Positions 56,820-64,000 of a DNA stretch of 64,000 nucleotides are shown piece by piece. Numbering within the stretch: the first letter of the stretch is position 1; the number at the start of each line of letters is the position of its first letter. The notes beneath the pieces are model-generated. The model was not told the DNA's origin. It did no database searches and worked only from the letters and a program-made list of their open reading frames with translations. The translations under genes and the position numbers were made by a program. The DNA is from Cloacibacterium sp964530915 (GTDB lineage Bacteria; Bacteroidota; Bacteroidia; Flavobacteriales; Weeksellaceae), in NCBI GenBank assembly GCA_964530915.1, contig CAZHCK010000001.1, forward strand, positions 7,942-71,941, in the 5' to 3' direction.

Positions 56820-58907
56820 TTACCAGATTTTGATTCTTTCTTCTGGTTTTTTATAATGCTGGTCACCTTCTTTGACTTCGAAAGCGTTGTAGAATGCTTC
56901 TACATTTACCAACGGACCAAAAGCTCTGTATAAACCTGGTGAATGCGGATCTGTTTTCACCTGATTAATCATGTATTTTTCTGTAGATTTAGTTCTCCAA
57001 ATGGTTCCCCAACTTAAGAAAAATCTTTGATCTTGGTTGTAACCACTGATTAATCCTGGATTTCCTTTGTCTTTAAGGTACATTTGTAGTGCGTCATAAG
57101 CAATAGCAACTCCACCTAAATCTGCAATATTTTCGCCATTGGTAAATAAACCATTTACGAAAGTTCCTTTTACTGGTTCATATTTGCTGTATTGTTCTGC
57201 TAATTTTTTTGTCGCTTCTTCGAAGTTCTTTTTATCAGCATCAGTCCACCAATTTTTAAGGTTTCCGTCTCCATCGAACATTGCTCCTGAATCATCAAAT
57301 CCGTGAGAAATTTCGTGGCCAATTACCGCTCCGATTCCTCCAAAATTCACTGCAGGATCAGCTTTGAAATCAAAGAAAGGCGCTTGTAAAATAGCAGCTG
57401 GAAAAACGATTTCGTTATTTACTGGGTTGTAGTAAGCATTTACCGTTTGAGGAGTCATTCCCCATTCTTTTTTGTCGACTTTCTTACCTACTTTATCTAA
57501 TTCTTTTTGATAAGCCCAATCTGCTACGTTTTTAAGATTTCCGTATAAAGATCCTCCTTCGTTTTTAGAAAGCACTTGTAATTTAGAATAGTCTTTCCAC
57601 TCATCTGGATAACCTACTTTTACCGTGAATTTTGATAATTTATCTAAAGCTTTCGTTTTGGTTTCATCACTCATCCAAGAAAGATTAGAAATATGCTGAA
57701 CGTAAGATTTTTTAAGATAATCAATTAAAGTTACCATTTCTGCTTTTGCTTCGGCAGTAAAATATTTATCTACATATAATTTCCCGAAAGCTTCTCCAAG
57801 AACACCATTAATGGTAGAAAGTGCACGTTTGTTCATCGCGCGTTGTTCTTTTTGTCCACTCAAAGTTCTTCCGTAGAAATCAAACTGTAAATCGTCTAAT
57901 TTTTGGTCTAAAACAGAAGCGCTTCCGTTCAATAATTTCACTTTTAAGAAATCTTTGATGAAAGGTAAATTTTTAGCATTCAAAAATTTATCTAAATTTT
58001 TATAATACTCCAATTCACCGATGATTACTCTGTCTGTATTTACACCAGCGTTTTTAAGATAAGATGGTAAATCTACATTTTTCACTAAAGATTTTAACTC
58101 TGACAATGTCTTCGGATTGTATTGAAGATTAGAATCTCTAATTTTTTCATTAGGAATTAAAGTTTGAGCGGCAGTTTTTTCAAAGTCAACTACTTTTTGA
58201 GCTGCAACTTCAGGATTCTTATACCCTAAAACCGTGTATAATTTGGTTAAATAATCTTTGTATTGACCGATGGTTTTAGTGTTTTCTTCATTATCTTTTT
58301 GATAATAATCTCTTCCTAAACCAAGGTTTACATCTCCCATGTAAACTGCATTATCCGTAGAATTTTTAAGGTCTGCGTAAACTCCCCATCCATAAAATGG
58401 ATTATCTCCAGTTTTGGTAGCTTCTACTAAATATTTTTGTAAATCTGCCATGGTTTTAATGGCGTCAATTTTCGCTAAATCACCTTTAATAGGAGCAATT
58501 CCGTCTGCATTACGCTTATCCATATCCATGTAAGTAGCATAAATATCTTGAATTTTTTGACCTTCAGTTCCTTTAGCGTAAGTTTCTTTCAATAAATTGT
58601 CTAAAATTTTAAGAGAATTAAGGTCAGTTTTTTCTCTTAATTCATTGAAACTTCCCCAACTTGCTTTATCCGCAGGAATCTGAGCAGTCTTCATCCAAGT
58701 TCCGTTTACGTAGTTGTAAAAATCGTCTTGCGGACGAACAGATTTGTCCATCAGTTCAATGGCAATTCCGTTTTCTGGAAGTTCTGCTGGTTTTAATTCT
58801 TCGATTGGAGCAGATGTAGGTTCTGTAGTTGCTTGTTTCTGAGTGCCACAAGAATCTAAAATGAGCATTCCTGAAAAAGCCAACACAGCGATTGATATTT
58901 TTTTCAT
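56820..58907 (-). CDS. M13 family zinc metallopeptidase, paralogue
   Basis: 695 residues, closely similar along its length to the neighbouring M13 enzyme. Lipoprotein signal with L-D-S-C (Cys near residue 20), followed by a longer low-complexity linker (T-T-E-P-T-S-A-P). The zinc motif G-H-E-I-S-H-G-F-D-D near 534 and E-N-I-A-D-L-G-G near 592 are intact, so both copies should be active. It has its own terminator and lacks the conserved leader seen upstream of its sister. The pair arose by tandem duplication, inferred from position and similarity. Confidence 0.93.
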   Translation of the reverse strand: MKKISIAVLAFSGMLILDSCGTQKQATTEPTSAPIEELKPAELPENGIAIELMDKSVRPQDDFYNYVNGTWMKTAQIPADKASWGSFNELREKTDLNSLKILDNLLKETYAKGTEGQKIQDIYATYMDMDKRNADGIAPIKGDLAKIDAIKTMADLQKYLVEATKTGDNPFYGWGVYADLKNSTDNAVYMGDVNLGLGRDYYQKDNEENTKTIGQYKDYLTKLYTVLGYKNPEVAAQKVVDFEKTAAQTLIPNEKIRDSNLQYNPKTLSELKSLVKNVDLPSYLKNAGVNTDRVIIGELEYYKNLDKFLNAKNLPFIKDFLKVKLLNGSASVLDQKLDDLQFDFYGRTLSGQKEQRAMNKRALSTINGVLGEAFGKLYVDKYFTAEAKAEMVTLIDYLKKSYVQHISNLSWMSDETKTKALDKLSKFTVKVGYPDEWKDYSKLQVLSKNEGGSLYGNLKNVADWAYQKELDKVGKKVDKKEWGMTPQTVNAYYNPVNNEIVFPAAILQAPFFDFKADPAVNFGGIGAVIGHEISHGFDDSGAMFDGDGNLKNWWTDADKKNFEEATKKLAEQYSKYEPVKGTFVNGLFTNGENIADLGGVAIAYDALQMYLKDKGNPGLISGYNQDQRFFLSWGTIWRTKSTEKYMINQVKTDPHSPGLYRAFGPLVNVEAFYNAFEVKEGDQHYKKPEERIKIW

Positions 58908-58975
58908 TTCTGTATGATTAATTAATGATGAATAAGTACAAATTTATAAGAAATTGTTACGTTTTAAAATCAAAA

Positions 58976-59000
58976 AAGCCAAAGTTTAAAACTCTGGCTT
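58976..59000 (-). terminator. Terminator of the DUF2807 gene
   Basis: AAGCCAAAGTTT / AAACTCTGGCTT (one G-U on the minus strand), then T. Confidence 0.8.
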
Positions 59001-59008
59001 CGATTTAT

Positions 59009-59671
59009 TTATTTGAAAGTTATCTTTCCGCCTAAAACATTTTTGGTATTTCTGTCTTTTGGAGAACCATATACGTCTATATTACCGCCTGCTCTAGTTG
59101 TGGCATTAAGGATTTTAGAGGCATTTACTTCTGCAAATCCACCTGCATTTGCAGTGATGGTAACGGTTTCAGAATCTAAATCTCTACCGTAAAATTGTGC
59201 GCCAGAATTCACCAAAATATCTTGAATTTCAGCGGTTCCAGACACATTAATCATACCACCAGAATTGGCTTTAGAGTTTAATAAATTCACATCTACTTGT
59301 AAATTCAGCGTAGAACCTTCGTTTGAAGTAATGCTGAGCATTTTGCTATCTATAGTTCCATCAGAAGTAATTTTAGAACCTTGACTGGCTTGAATTTCGT
59401 TGATATCTTCATAGAAAACAGTCACCTCAGCTTTGTCGCCTTGCATAAGCTTAGTAGGAATCATTCTGATTTTGAGTTCCCCATTTTTATTGACAATTTC
59501 TACATCTGGATCATCTCCTTTTACCTGAATTTTATTTTCACTGGATTTTACAAGGGTTACATTAATTCTGTCATAAACCTTTACTGCGCTGAAATCTCCA
59601 AAATTTTTGGAAGTTTGTGAATAAGCTACCTGAACCAAAAGAACTAGGAAACTAAAAATTATTTTTTTCAT
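59009..59671 (-). CDS. DUF2807 (head GIN domain) exported protein
   Basis: 220 residues from ATG 59671 (MKKIIFSF), signal peptide ending Q-V-A-Y-S-Q near 18. The mature chain is a DUF2807 right-handed beta-helix-like repeat, with recurring strands such as F-G-D-F-S-A-V-K-V, G-D-D-P-D-V-E-I, A-S-Q-G-S-K-I, N-S-G-A-Q-F-Y-G and G-S-P-K-D-R-N-T. Family members are cell-envelope proteins of unknown role. A longer frame with M-F-S-D-C-I at its start is rejected because those bases belong to a leader shared with the M13 gene. Confidence 0.85.
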   Translation of the reverse strand: MKKIIFSFLVLLVQVAYSQTSKNFGDFSAVKVYDRINVTLVKSSENKIQVKGDDPDVEIVNKNGELKIRMIPTKLMQGDKAEVTVFYEDINEIQASQGSKITSDGTIDSKMLSITSNEGSTLNLQVDVNLLNSKANSGGMINVSGTAEIQDILVNSGAQFYGRDLDSETVTITANAGGFAEVNASKILNATTRAGGNIDVYGSPKDRNTKNVLGGKITFK

Positions 59672-59759
59672 AAGTAGATATTTATTGTTTTTTAAAGGTC
59701 TTATGCAATCGCTGAACATTCATTGACGTTTGAGTTATTTCAATCATAGCGATTTCATT
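59672..59759 (-). promoter_or_regulatory. Conserved 5' leader of the DUF2807 gene
   Basis: The counterpart of 56575-56660: ATGAAATCGCTATGAT, CAAACGTCAATGAATGTTC, AGCGATTGCATA and GACCTTTAAAAAACAAT on the minus strand. AATCGCT pairs with AGCGATT (7 bp). Conserved spacing to the ATG suggests a cis-acting RNA. Confidence 0.6.
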
Positions 59760-59821
59760 CTACATTATTTTAAAGATATAACAACTGTTTGTCCCATTTT
59801 ATTACATGAGAAAGGCGAATT

Positions 59822-61078
59822 TTAATGATTTTCTTGAATTAAAATCTGAATTAAATCCTGCAAAACTTTTTGCGAAACAAAATTCATAAAATCTTTGCGC
59901 TCTAAATGAGGAAGATACAATCTGAAAGTCTTTTCATAATCTTTTACTCTAATCGAATAAAAAACAGTCCCAATTTCTGAATTAAATTCATCTGAATTAG
60001 GTCCTGCAACTCCAGTGGTAGAAAGTGCAACATCCGTTTTAAATAATTTCTGGCAACCCAAACTCATCGCTTGTGCTACTTCGGCTGAAACCACCGTTTT
60101 TTCTTGAATTAAATCCTCAGAAACACCTAAAATTTCAGTTTTTTTCTCCGTTTTATAAGTACAAATTCCGCCTAAAAAGTAATTAGAACTTCCAGAAACA
60201 CTTGTAATCAAGTGTGATAATTCTCCACCAGTACAACTTTCGGCCGTAGAAATGGTCAAGTTTCTAGAAATTAAAAAATCGTGTAAAATTTCTTCTATTT
60301 TGTCGCCATTTTCAGAAATAATATGCGATTTTAGCAATGGTCTAACTTTAGAAATTTCTTCTTCTAATTGAATTTCTAAAGCGTCTAAATCCTTTCCTGA
60401 AGCCGTTAATTTCAACTTCACTCGATTGGCGATTGGCAAATACGAAAGTGAAAAATTTTCTGGCAAATTCAGTTCCCAGTCTTCTAAAGCATCAGACAAT
60501 AAACTTTCTGGATAATTCACCACAGAAACGGTTCTAATTTTCAAAAAATTAGATTCAAATTCTCTTTGTAGATAAGGAATAATTTGGTCTTTCACCAAAG
60601 GTTTCACTTCATAAGGAACACCAGGAAGACAAATCGCAATTTTGCCGTTATCTTCTACCATCAAACTCGGTGCAGTTCCGTTGTGATTTTGGAAAACTTT
60701 AGATTTTGAAAGAATCATGGCTTGTTCTCTGTTTCTTTCGATAATTTCTAACCTTCCAATGCGTTCTAATCTGGTTTTCAGATGCTGAAAAGTTTCTTCG
60801 TCATAAACGATTTCATCATTGAAAAATTCACAAAAAGCTTTCTTGGTTTTATCATCTTTGGTCGGGCCAAGTCCGCCTGTTGTAATCACCAAATCAGTCG
60901 ATTGAAAGGCGTTTTGTAATGTATTTTTAATAATTTCTTTTTCATCTGAAATGGTAAAAATCTGCGAAACAGAAATCCCAATTTTTGATAATTCTTTTGC
61001 AATAAAATTAGAGTTGGTATCTACCGTAGTTCCAGACAGAACCTCATTTCCTATCGTAATAAGGACAGCGTTTTTCAT
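59822..61078 (-). CDS. cinA: CinA family nicotinamide-nucleotide amidohydrolase/ADP-ribose pyrophosphatase
   Basis: 418 residues, the two-domain CinA. N-terminal MoCF domain with I-G-N-E-V-L-S-G-T-T-V-D-T-N near 8-21 and T-T-G-G-L-G-P-T-K-D-D near 65-75; C-terminal CinA amidase domain with A-E-S-C-T-G-G near 277-283 (catalytic Ser) and T-G-V-A-G-P near 354-359. It recycles nicotinamide mononucleotide and hydrolyses ADP-ribose. It lies behind the dienelactone hydrolase gene on the same strand but separated by a terminator. Confidence 0.93.
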   Translation of the reverse strand: MKNAVLITIGNEVLSGTTVDTNSNFIAKELSKIGISVSQIFTISDEKEIIKNTLQNAFQSTDLVITTGGLGPTKDDKTKKAFCEFFNDEIVYDEETFQHLKTRLERIGRLEIIERNREQAMILSKSKVFQNHNGTAPSLMVEDNGKIAICLPGVPYEVKPLVKDQIIPYLQREFESNFLKIRTVSVVNYPESLLSDALEDWELNLPENFSLSYLPIANRVKLKLTASGKDLDALEIQLEEEISKVRPLLKSHIISENGDKIEEILHDFLISRNLTISTAESCTGGELSHLITSVSGSSNYFLGGICTYKTEKKTEILGVSEDLIQEKTVVSAEVAQAMSLGCQKLFKTDVALSTTGVAGPNSDEFNSEIGTVFYSIRVKDYEKTFRLYLPHLERKDFMNFVSQKVLQDLIQILIQENH

Positions 61079-61120
61079 TAATCGATTTTTGAAGGATAAA
61101 TTTAGTTTTTTTTCATAAAA

Positions 61121-61140
61121 AAAGCGGAATAAAATCCGCC
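61121..61140 (-). terminator. Terminator of the dienelactone hydrolase gene
   Basis: GCGGA / TCCGC with T7 on the minus strand. Confidence 0.75.
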
Positions 61141-61144
61141 AATT

Positions 61145-61930
61145 TTATTTGAAAATTTTTGCTAAAAAGGTTTTCATTTCCTGCCAAGATTTTACATCTG
61201 CAGACTTATTGTAAGCAATATTCATGTTAAACTTTTTGCCAACAGCAGTAGAATTAGGATTGGTAAAAGCGTGAACTGCATTAGGATAATTGATGAATTG
61301 ATAATCAAACTTATTCTCCTTCATTTCTTTTTTGAATTCCTCGATTTCTTTTTCAGGAACAAAATTATCTGCTGCACCATTGCAAACTAAAATTTTCACA
61401 TTGTTATGTGCTGGTTTTACTCCAGTCATTAAATTCCCGTGAAAACTTACTACACCTTTCAAATCAGGGTTTTGTCTCGCCATATTCAACACCATTGCTC
61501 CACCAAAACAATATCCAATTGCTGCTATTTTACCAGAATTGGCATTTTTGAACGTTTTAACATGAGTTGTTGCCACATCAAAATTTTGTTTTGCCAAAAC
61601 TGCATTCTGATAAAAAGGAGTTGCCAATTCTTGAGCTTCTTGAGGCGTTTCTACAGATTTTCCATCGCCATACATGTCAACAACCATTGCAAAATAACCT
61701 AATTCTGCAATTTTTTTGGCTCTGTATTTTGCATAATCATTTACGCCCCACCATTCTGGAACAATCATTACCACTGGTAATTTTCCTTTTTTAGAAGTGT
61801 CATAAGCCACATAAGATTTGAAAGTTTTTCCTTCTGATGAATAAGCGGTTTCTTTAACCACAATTTTTGACTGAGAAAAAACAAAACCAAATACGAAAAA
61901 TAACAATAAACTATAACTAAATCTTTTCAT
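61145..61930 (-). CDS. Dienelactone hydrolase family protein, secreted
   Basis: 261 residues with a signal peptide (F-G-F-V-F-S-Q near 20). The alpha/beta-hydrolase core shows the DLH-type nucleophile in G-Y-C-F-G-G near 143-148 (Cys in place of Ser), E-W-W-G-V-N near 58-63, a late Asp in N-G-A-A-D-N-F-V-P near 190-198 and His in A-V-H-A-F near 223-227. The cysteine nucleophile and W-W-G-x-N motif are typical of dienelactone hydrolases, but export implies a different ester or peptide substrate. Confidence 0.9.
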   Translation of the reverse strand: MKRFSYSLLLFFVFGFVFSQSKIVVKETAYSSEGKTFKSYVAYDTSKKGKLPVVMIVPEWWGVNDYAKYRAKKIAELGYFAMVVDMYGDGKSVETPQEAQELATPFYQNAVLAKQNFDVATTHVKTFKNANSGKIAAIGYCFGGAMVLNMARQNPDLKGVVSFHGNLMTGVKPAHNNVKILVCNGAADNFVPEKEIEEFKKEMKENKFDYQFINYPNAVHAFTNPNSTAVGKKFNMNIAYNKSADVKSWQEMKTFLAKIFK

Positions 61931-61977
61931 AATATTTTTTTTACGAAGCTATAAAATGAAAATCTGTTGTAAAAAAA

Positions 61978-62006
61978 AATCGCTATCAAAAAAATTGATA
62001 ACGATT
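61978..62006 (-). terminator. Terminator of lipA
   Basis: AATCGCTATCAA / TTGATAACGATT (one G-U on the minus strand) with a long T-run. Confidence 0.85.
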
Positions 62007-62033
62007 ATTTAAAAATATTATACTTTTCTATTC

Positions 62034-62900
62034 TTAATGAATATGTTTTTCTGCATGATAAGAAGAACGAACCAAAGGCGAACTTTCTACATGGCGGAAA
62101 CCTAAGCTTTCTGCAAAAATTCTGTATTCTTCGAACTCTTCTAGCTCTACGAAACGTTTCACTGGTAAATGTTTTTTAGTTGGCTGAAGATACTGCCCAA
62201 TCGTAATTACATCTACATTCGCATTTCTCACATCTTGAATGGTTTCAAAAACTTCTTCTTTCGTTTCGCCTAAACCGAGCATAATTCCAGTTTTGGTACG
62301 GTTTTGCCCTGCTTCTTTTAAATATCTTAAAACCTCCAAAGAACGCTCGTACTTCGCTTGAATTCTCACTTCTCTGGTTAATCTTTTTACGGTCTCCATG
62401 TTGTGAGAAATCACTTCTGGCGCTACTTCCACCAATCTATCAATATGTTTATGAATTCCTTGGAAATCTGGAATCAATGTTTCCATAGTTGTTCCCGGAG
62501 AAATTCTGCGCACCGCATTTACTGTTTCTGCCCAGATTATAGAACCCATATCTTTCAAATCATCTCGGTCTACAGAAGTTAAAACGGCGTGCTTAATTTT
62601 CATTAATTTAATAGAACGTGCTACTTTTTCAGGTTCGTCCCAGTTTACATCAAGCGGTTTACCAGTTTTCACACCACAGAATCCACAACTTCTGGTACAG
62701 ATATTTCCCAAAATCATAAAAGTGGCGGTTCCTTCTCCCCAACATTCTCCCATATTAGGACAAGAACCACTTTGACAAATGGTGTTCAGTTTATATTTAT
62801 CAACCAATGTTCTTAATTCTCTGTAATTTTTTCCTGTAGGAAGTTTTACACGAATCCATTTTGGTTTATTGGTAGTGGTATCTTGAATTTGATTTTCCAT
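62034..62900 (-). CDS. lipA: Lipoyl synthase
   Basis: A radical-SAM enzyme inserting two sulfurs into octanoyl groups on lipoyl domains. 288 residues. The auxiliary cluster motif C-Q-S-G-S-C-P-N-M-G-E-C lies near 42-53, the radical-SAM motif C-T-R-S-C-G-F-C near 68-75, and S-S-P-L-V-R-S-S-Y near 275-283 ends with the conserved RSSY. Length and motif order match the family. It stands alone between its terminator and the sigma factor gene on the same strand. Confidence 0.97.
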   Translation of the reverse strand: MENQIQDTTTNKPKWIRVKLPTGKNYRELRTLVDKYKLNTICQSGSCPNMGECWGEGTATFMILGNICTRSCGFCGVKTGKPLDVNWDEPEKVARSIKLMKIKHAVLTSVDRDDLKDMGSIIWAETVNAVRRISPGTTMETLIPDFQGIHKHIDRLVEVAPEVISHNMETVKRLTREVRIQAKYERSLEVLRYLKEAGQNRTKTGIMLGLGETKEEVFETIQDVRNANVDVITIGQYLQPTKKHLPVKRFVELEEFEEYRIFAESLGFRHVESSPLVRSSYHAEKHIH

Positions 62901-62980
62901 AAATATCTAAAATTTTTCTCGCAGATTTAGCTGATTCGGTTGATTTTCATCTGCTCAATCTACATAATCAGCGAGAGATT

Positions 62981-63529
62981 CTACTCATTTTCGTTTAACA
63001 ATTCTGCCAAAACTTTTTTGGCTCTCATAATTCTCACTTTGGTATTGGCAACAGAAAGATTGAGTTCTTCTGCAATTTCTTTAATGCTTTTTTCTTCAAA
63101 AAATCTCAAATGGATAATTTTTTGATAATTGTGGTCCATTTTGGCAACGGCATCGATGATTTTCTTCTCTTCCTGAACCGAAATCATAATTTCTTCAGGA
63201 GATTTTTCGAATTGATTTTTAAAATCCTGAAAACCGTCCATAGTTTCTTCGGTTTCACGATTTTTTTTGCGCCAATAATCAATTACTGTATTTTGAGCAA
63301 TGGTAAGAACCCAAGTTTTAAACTGGAAATTCTCATCATACAAATCTAATTTTGCCAATACTTTAGAAAAAACAGAAACCGTCAATTCATCTGCTGCGTT
63401 TTCATCAAGAACTTTTTTCATAATGAAAGAAAAAACGTCTGTCCAAAATTGATTAATCAGTTTCGTTTGCGCTTTCTGATTCTTCTCTTTGGCCAAAAAG
63501 ATGAGTTGTAGAAGTTCTGGTTTTTCCAT
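62981..63529 (-). CDS. ECF-type RNA polymerase sigma factor
   Basis: 182 residues from ATG 63529 (MEKPELLQ). Region 2 (about 22-85, with F-S-F-I-M-K-K-V and F-K-T-W-V-L-T-I-A-Q-N near 73-83) and region 4 (about 125-178, with E-K-S-I-K-E-I-A-E-E-L-N-L-S-V-A-N-T-K-V-R-I as the helix-turn-helix). No anti-sigma gene follows. The longer upstream start is rejected because a perfect -7 element (TATCTTTG, 63544-63537) overlaps it. The transcript would then begin only a few bases before the ATG, giving an almost leaderless mRNA. Confidence 0.92.
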   Translation of the reverse strand: MEKPELLQLIFLAKEKNQKAQTKLINQFWTDVFSFIMKKVLDENAADELTVSVFSKVLAKLDLYDENFQFKTWVLTIAQNTVIDYWRKKNRETEETMDGFQDFKNQFEKSPEEIMISVQEEKKIIDAVAKMDHNYQKIIHLRFFEEKSIKEIAEELNLSVANTKVRIMRAKKVLAELLNENE

Positions 63530-63536
63530 TGCTGTG

Positions 63537-63544
63537 CAAAGATA
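63537..63544 (-). promoter_or_regulatory. -7 element (TATCTTTG) of the sigma factor gene
   Basis: A perfect TAnnTTTG on the minus strand, 7 bases from the chosen ATG. The leader would be only a few bases long. Confidence 0.55.
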
Positions 63545-63608
63545 AGGAAAATTCAAGATTCATAATTTCAAATTCTTAAATTGAAAGCTTAGGTTTTGTC
63601 TATGGAAA

Positions 63609-63640
63609 TTGAATTTAAGTAACAAAGTTTTGTAAATTTG
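63609..63640 (+). promoter_or_regulatory. Promoter of the last gene (TTG-N21-TAAATTTG)
   Basis: TTG at 63609-63611, 21-base spacer and a perfect TAnnTTTG at 63633-63640, 19 bases before the ATG at 63660. Confidence 0.6.
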
Positions 63641-63659
63641 AATAACCAATAACTATGAA

Positions 63660-64000
63660 ATGAAAAACCTTTATGCATTTTTTCTATTATTTATCACCAA
63701 TTCACTTTTTTCACAAAACGAACAATTAAGTTTAAATTTTTTTGCTAAAGAATTATTGCCAAAAATTGAAAACTGTAAAGTTTATTTTGATGGAAAAGTG
63801 AATCAAAATGAAAGTTATGACGAATCAGTTATAAAAAATATTGTAAGCGATTACTATTATTGCAAATATGATGGAAGGTTAGCCAACAATAATAATTTTA
63901 AAATTAACACTTTTGATTTGAAGAAAATCGAAAATTCTGCAAACATTGAAAAATCTATAGATACAAAACTTACAACACCAAAAAATATAAAATTCAAAAA
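63660..64000 (+). CDS. Secreted hypothetical protein (3' partial)
   Basis: The open frame runs off the window end after 113 codons. A signal peptide (M-K-N-L-Y-A-F-F-L-L-F-I, cleavage near N-S-L-F-S-Q, residue 19) is followed by a hydrophilic N- and K-rich chain with Y-Y-Y-C-K-Y-D-G-R-L near 69-78 and a second Cys near 43. Not recognised. The ATG at 63655 is out of use since it is followed at once by a stop (ATG-AAA-TGA). Confidence 0.75.
   Translation, partial: MKNLYAFFLLFITNSLFSQNEQLSLNFFAKELLPKIENCKVYFDGKVNQNESYDESVIKNIVSDYYYCKYDGRLANNNNFKINTFDLKKIENSANIEKSIDTKLTTPKNIKFK

Noticed and set aside
59672..59719. Longer N-terminus (M-F-S-D-C-I...) for the DUF2807 protein
   Set aside because: The bases belong to a leader also found before an M13 gene, where the equivalent frame stops after six codons. 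The signal peptide begins at the inner ATG.

Overview
The window is AT-rich (roughly one third G+C by eye). Its genes are typical of the phylum Bacteroidota, class Flavobacteriia, probably a Weeksellaceae-type genome (Chryseobacterium/Cloacibacterium-like). The evidence is the gliding lipoprotein GldD, a run of SurA/PpiC-like foldases, several YceI proteins, a complete Mla-type lipid transporter, starts without Shine-Dalgarno sequences, and many -7 elements of the form TAnnTTTG. The genus is an inference; no rRNA gene is present.

Layout: 1-9.8 kb holds a 5'-truncated serine hydrolase, a DUF1684 protein, sdaA, a UbiB-type kinase followed by mlaE-mlaF-mlaD, and a YceI protein. 9.8-12.5 kb holds a 41-residue membrane peptide, fhs and several tiny basic ORFs. 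12.5-17.2 kb is the most unusual part: a WYL regulator divergent from an RtcB-family RNA ligase, then a tRNA-like RNA, three further structured RNA elements that share the heptamer GTTCCTA, and a 585-residue helical/TerD-like fusion protein. 17.2-20.4 kb is pnp and rpsO, separated by a toxin-antitoxin pair bordered by a duplicated terminator. 20.4-29.3 kb holds a GAF protein, an MBL hydrolase, tRNA-Leu, YceI-porin-YceI, queG and a rhodanese. 29.3-38.9 kb holds a nitronate monooxygenase, two foldases, a PfkB kinase, gldD, mutY, HU, a 29-residue basic protein and rng. 39.1-41.5 kb is an AT-rich accessory island with TcmP, a Gp37/Gp68-family Cys-motif protein and an orphan. 41.7-45.2 kb holds a NUDIX hydrolase, an acyltransferase, an mpl-like ligase and a CBS protein. 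45.3-53.4 kb is a tyrosine catabolism cluster (hmgA, hppD, fahA, a CoA transferase, a flavin reductase). 53.6-64 kb holds two M13 peptidases, a DUF2807 protein, cinA, a dienelactone hydrolase, lipA, an ECF sigma factor and a 3'-truncated secreted protein.

How genes work together: hppD, hmgA and fahA convert 4-hydroxyphenylpyruvate to fumarate and acetoacetate, and the nearby CoA transferase may activate the acetoacetate. mlaEFD form a lipid transporter. The WYL-RtcB-tRNA-like RNA-TerD-like locus looks like an RNA repair or RNA damage-response system with its own noncoding RNAs. Bacterial RtcB systems with Y RNAs or tRNA-like RNAs are known in general, but I do not recognise this combination.

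Dispersed elements: a ~195-nt repeat (two copies, 23 kb apart) whose long stem is kept by compensating changes; a ~155-nt palindromic repeat (two copies); and an ~85-nt leader shared by an M13 peptidase gene and the DUF2807 gene. These are the best unexplained noncoding signals outside the RtcB locus.
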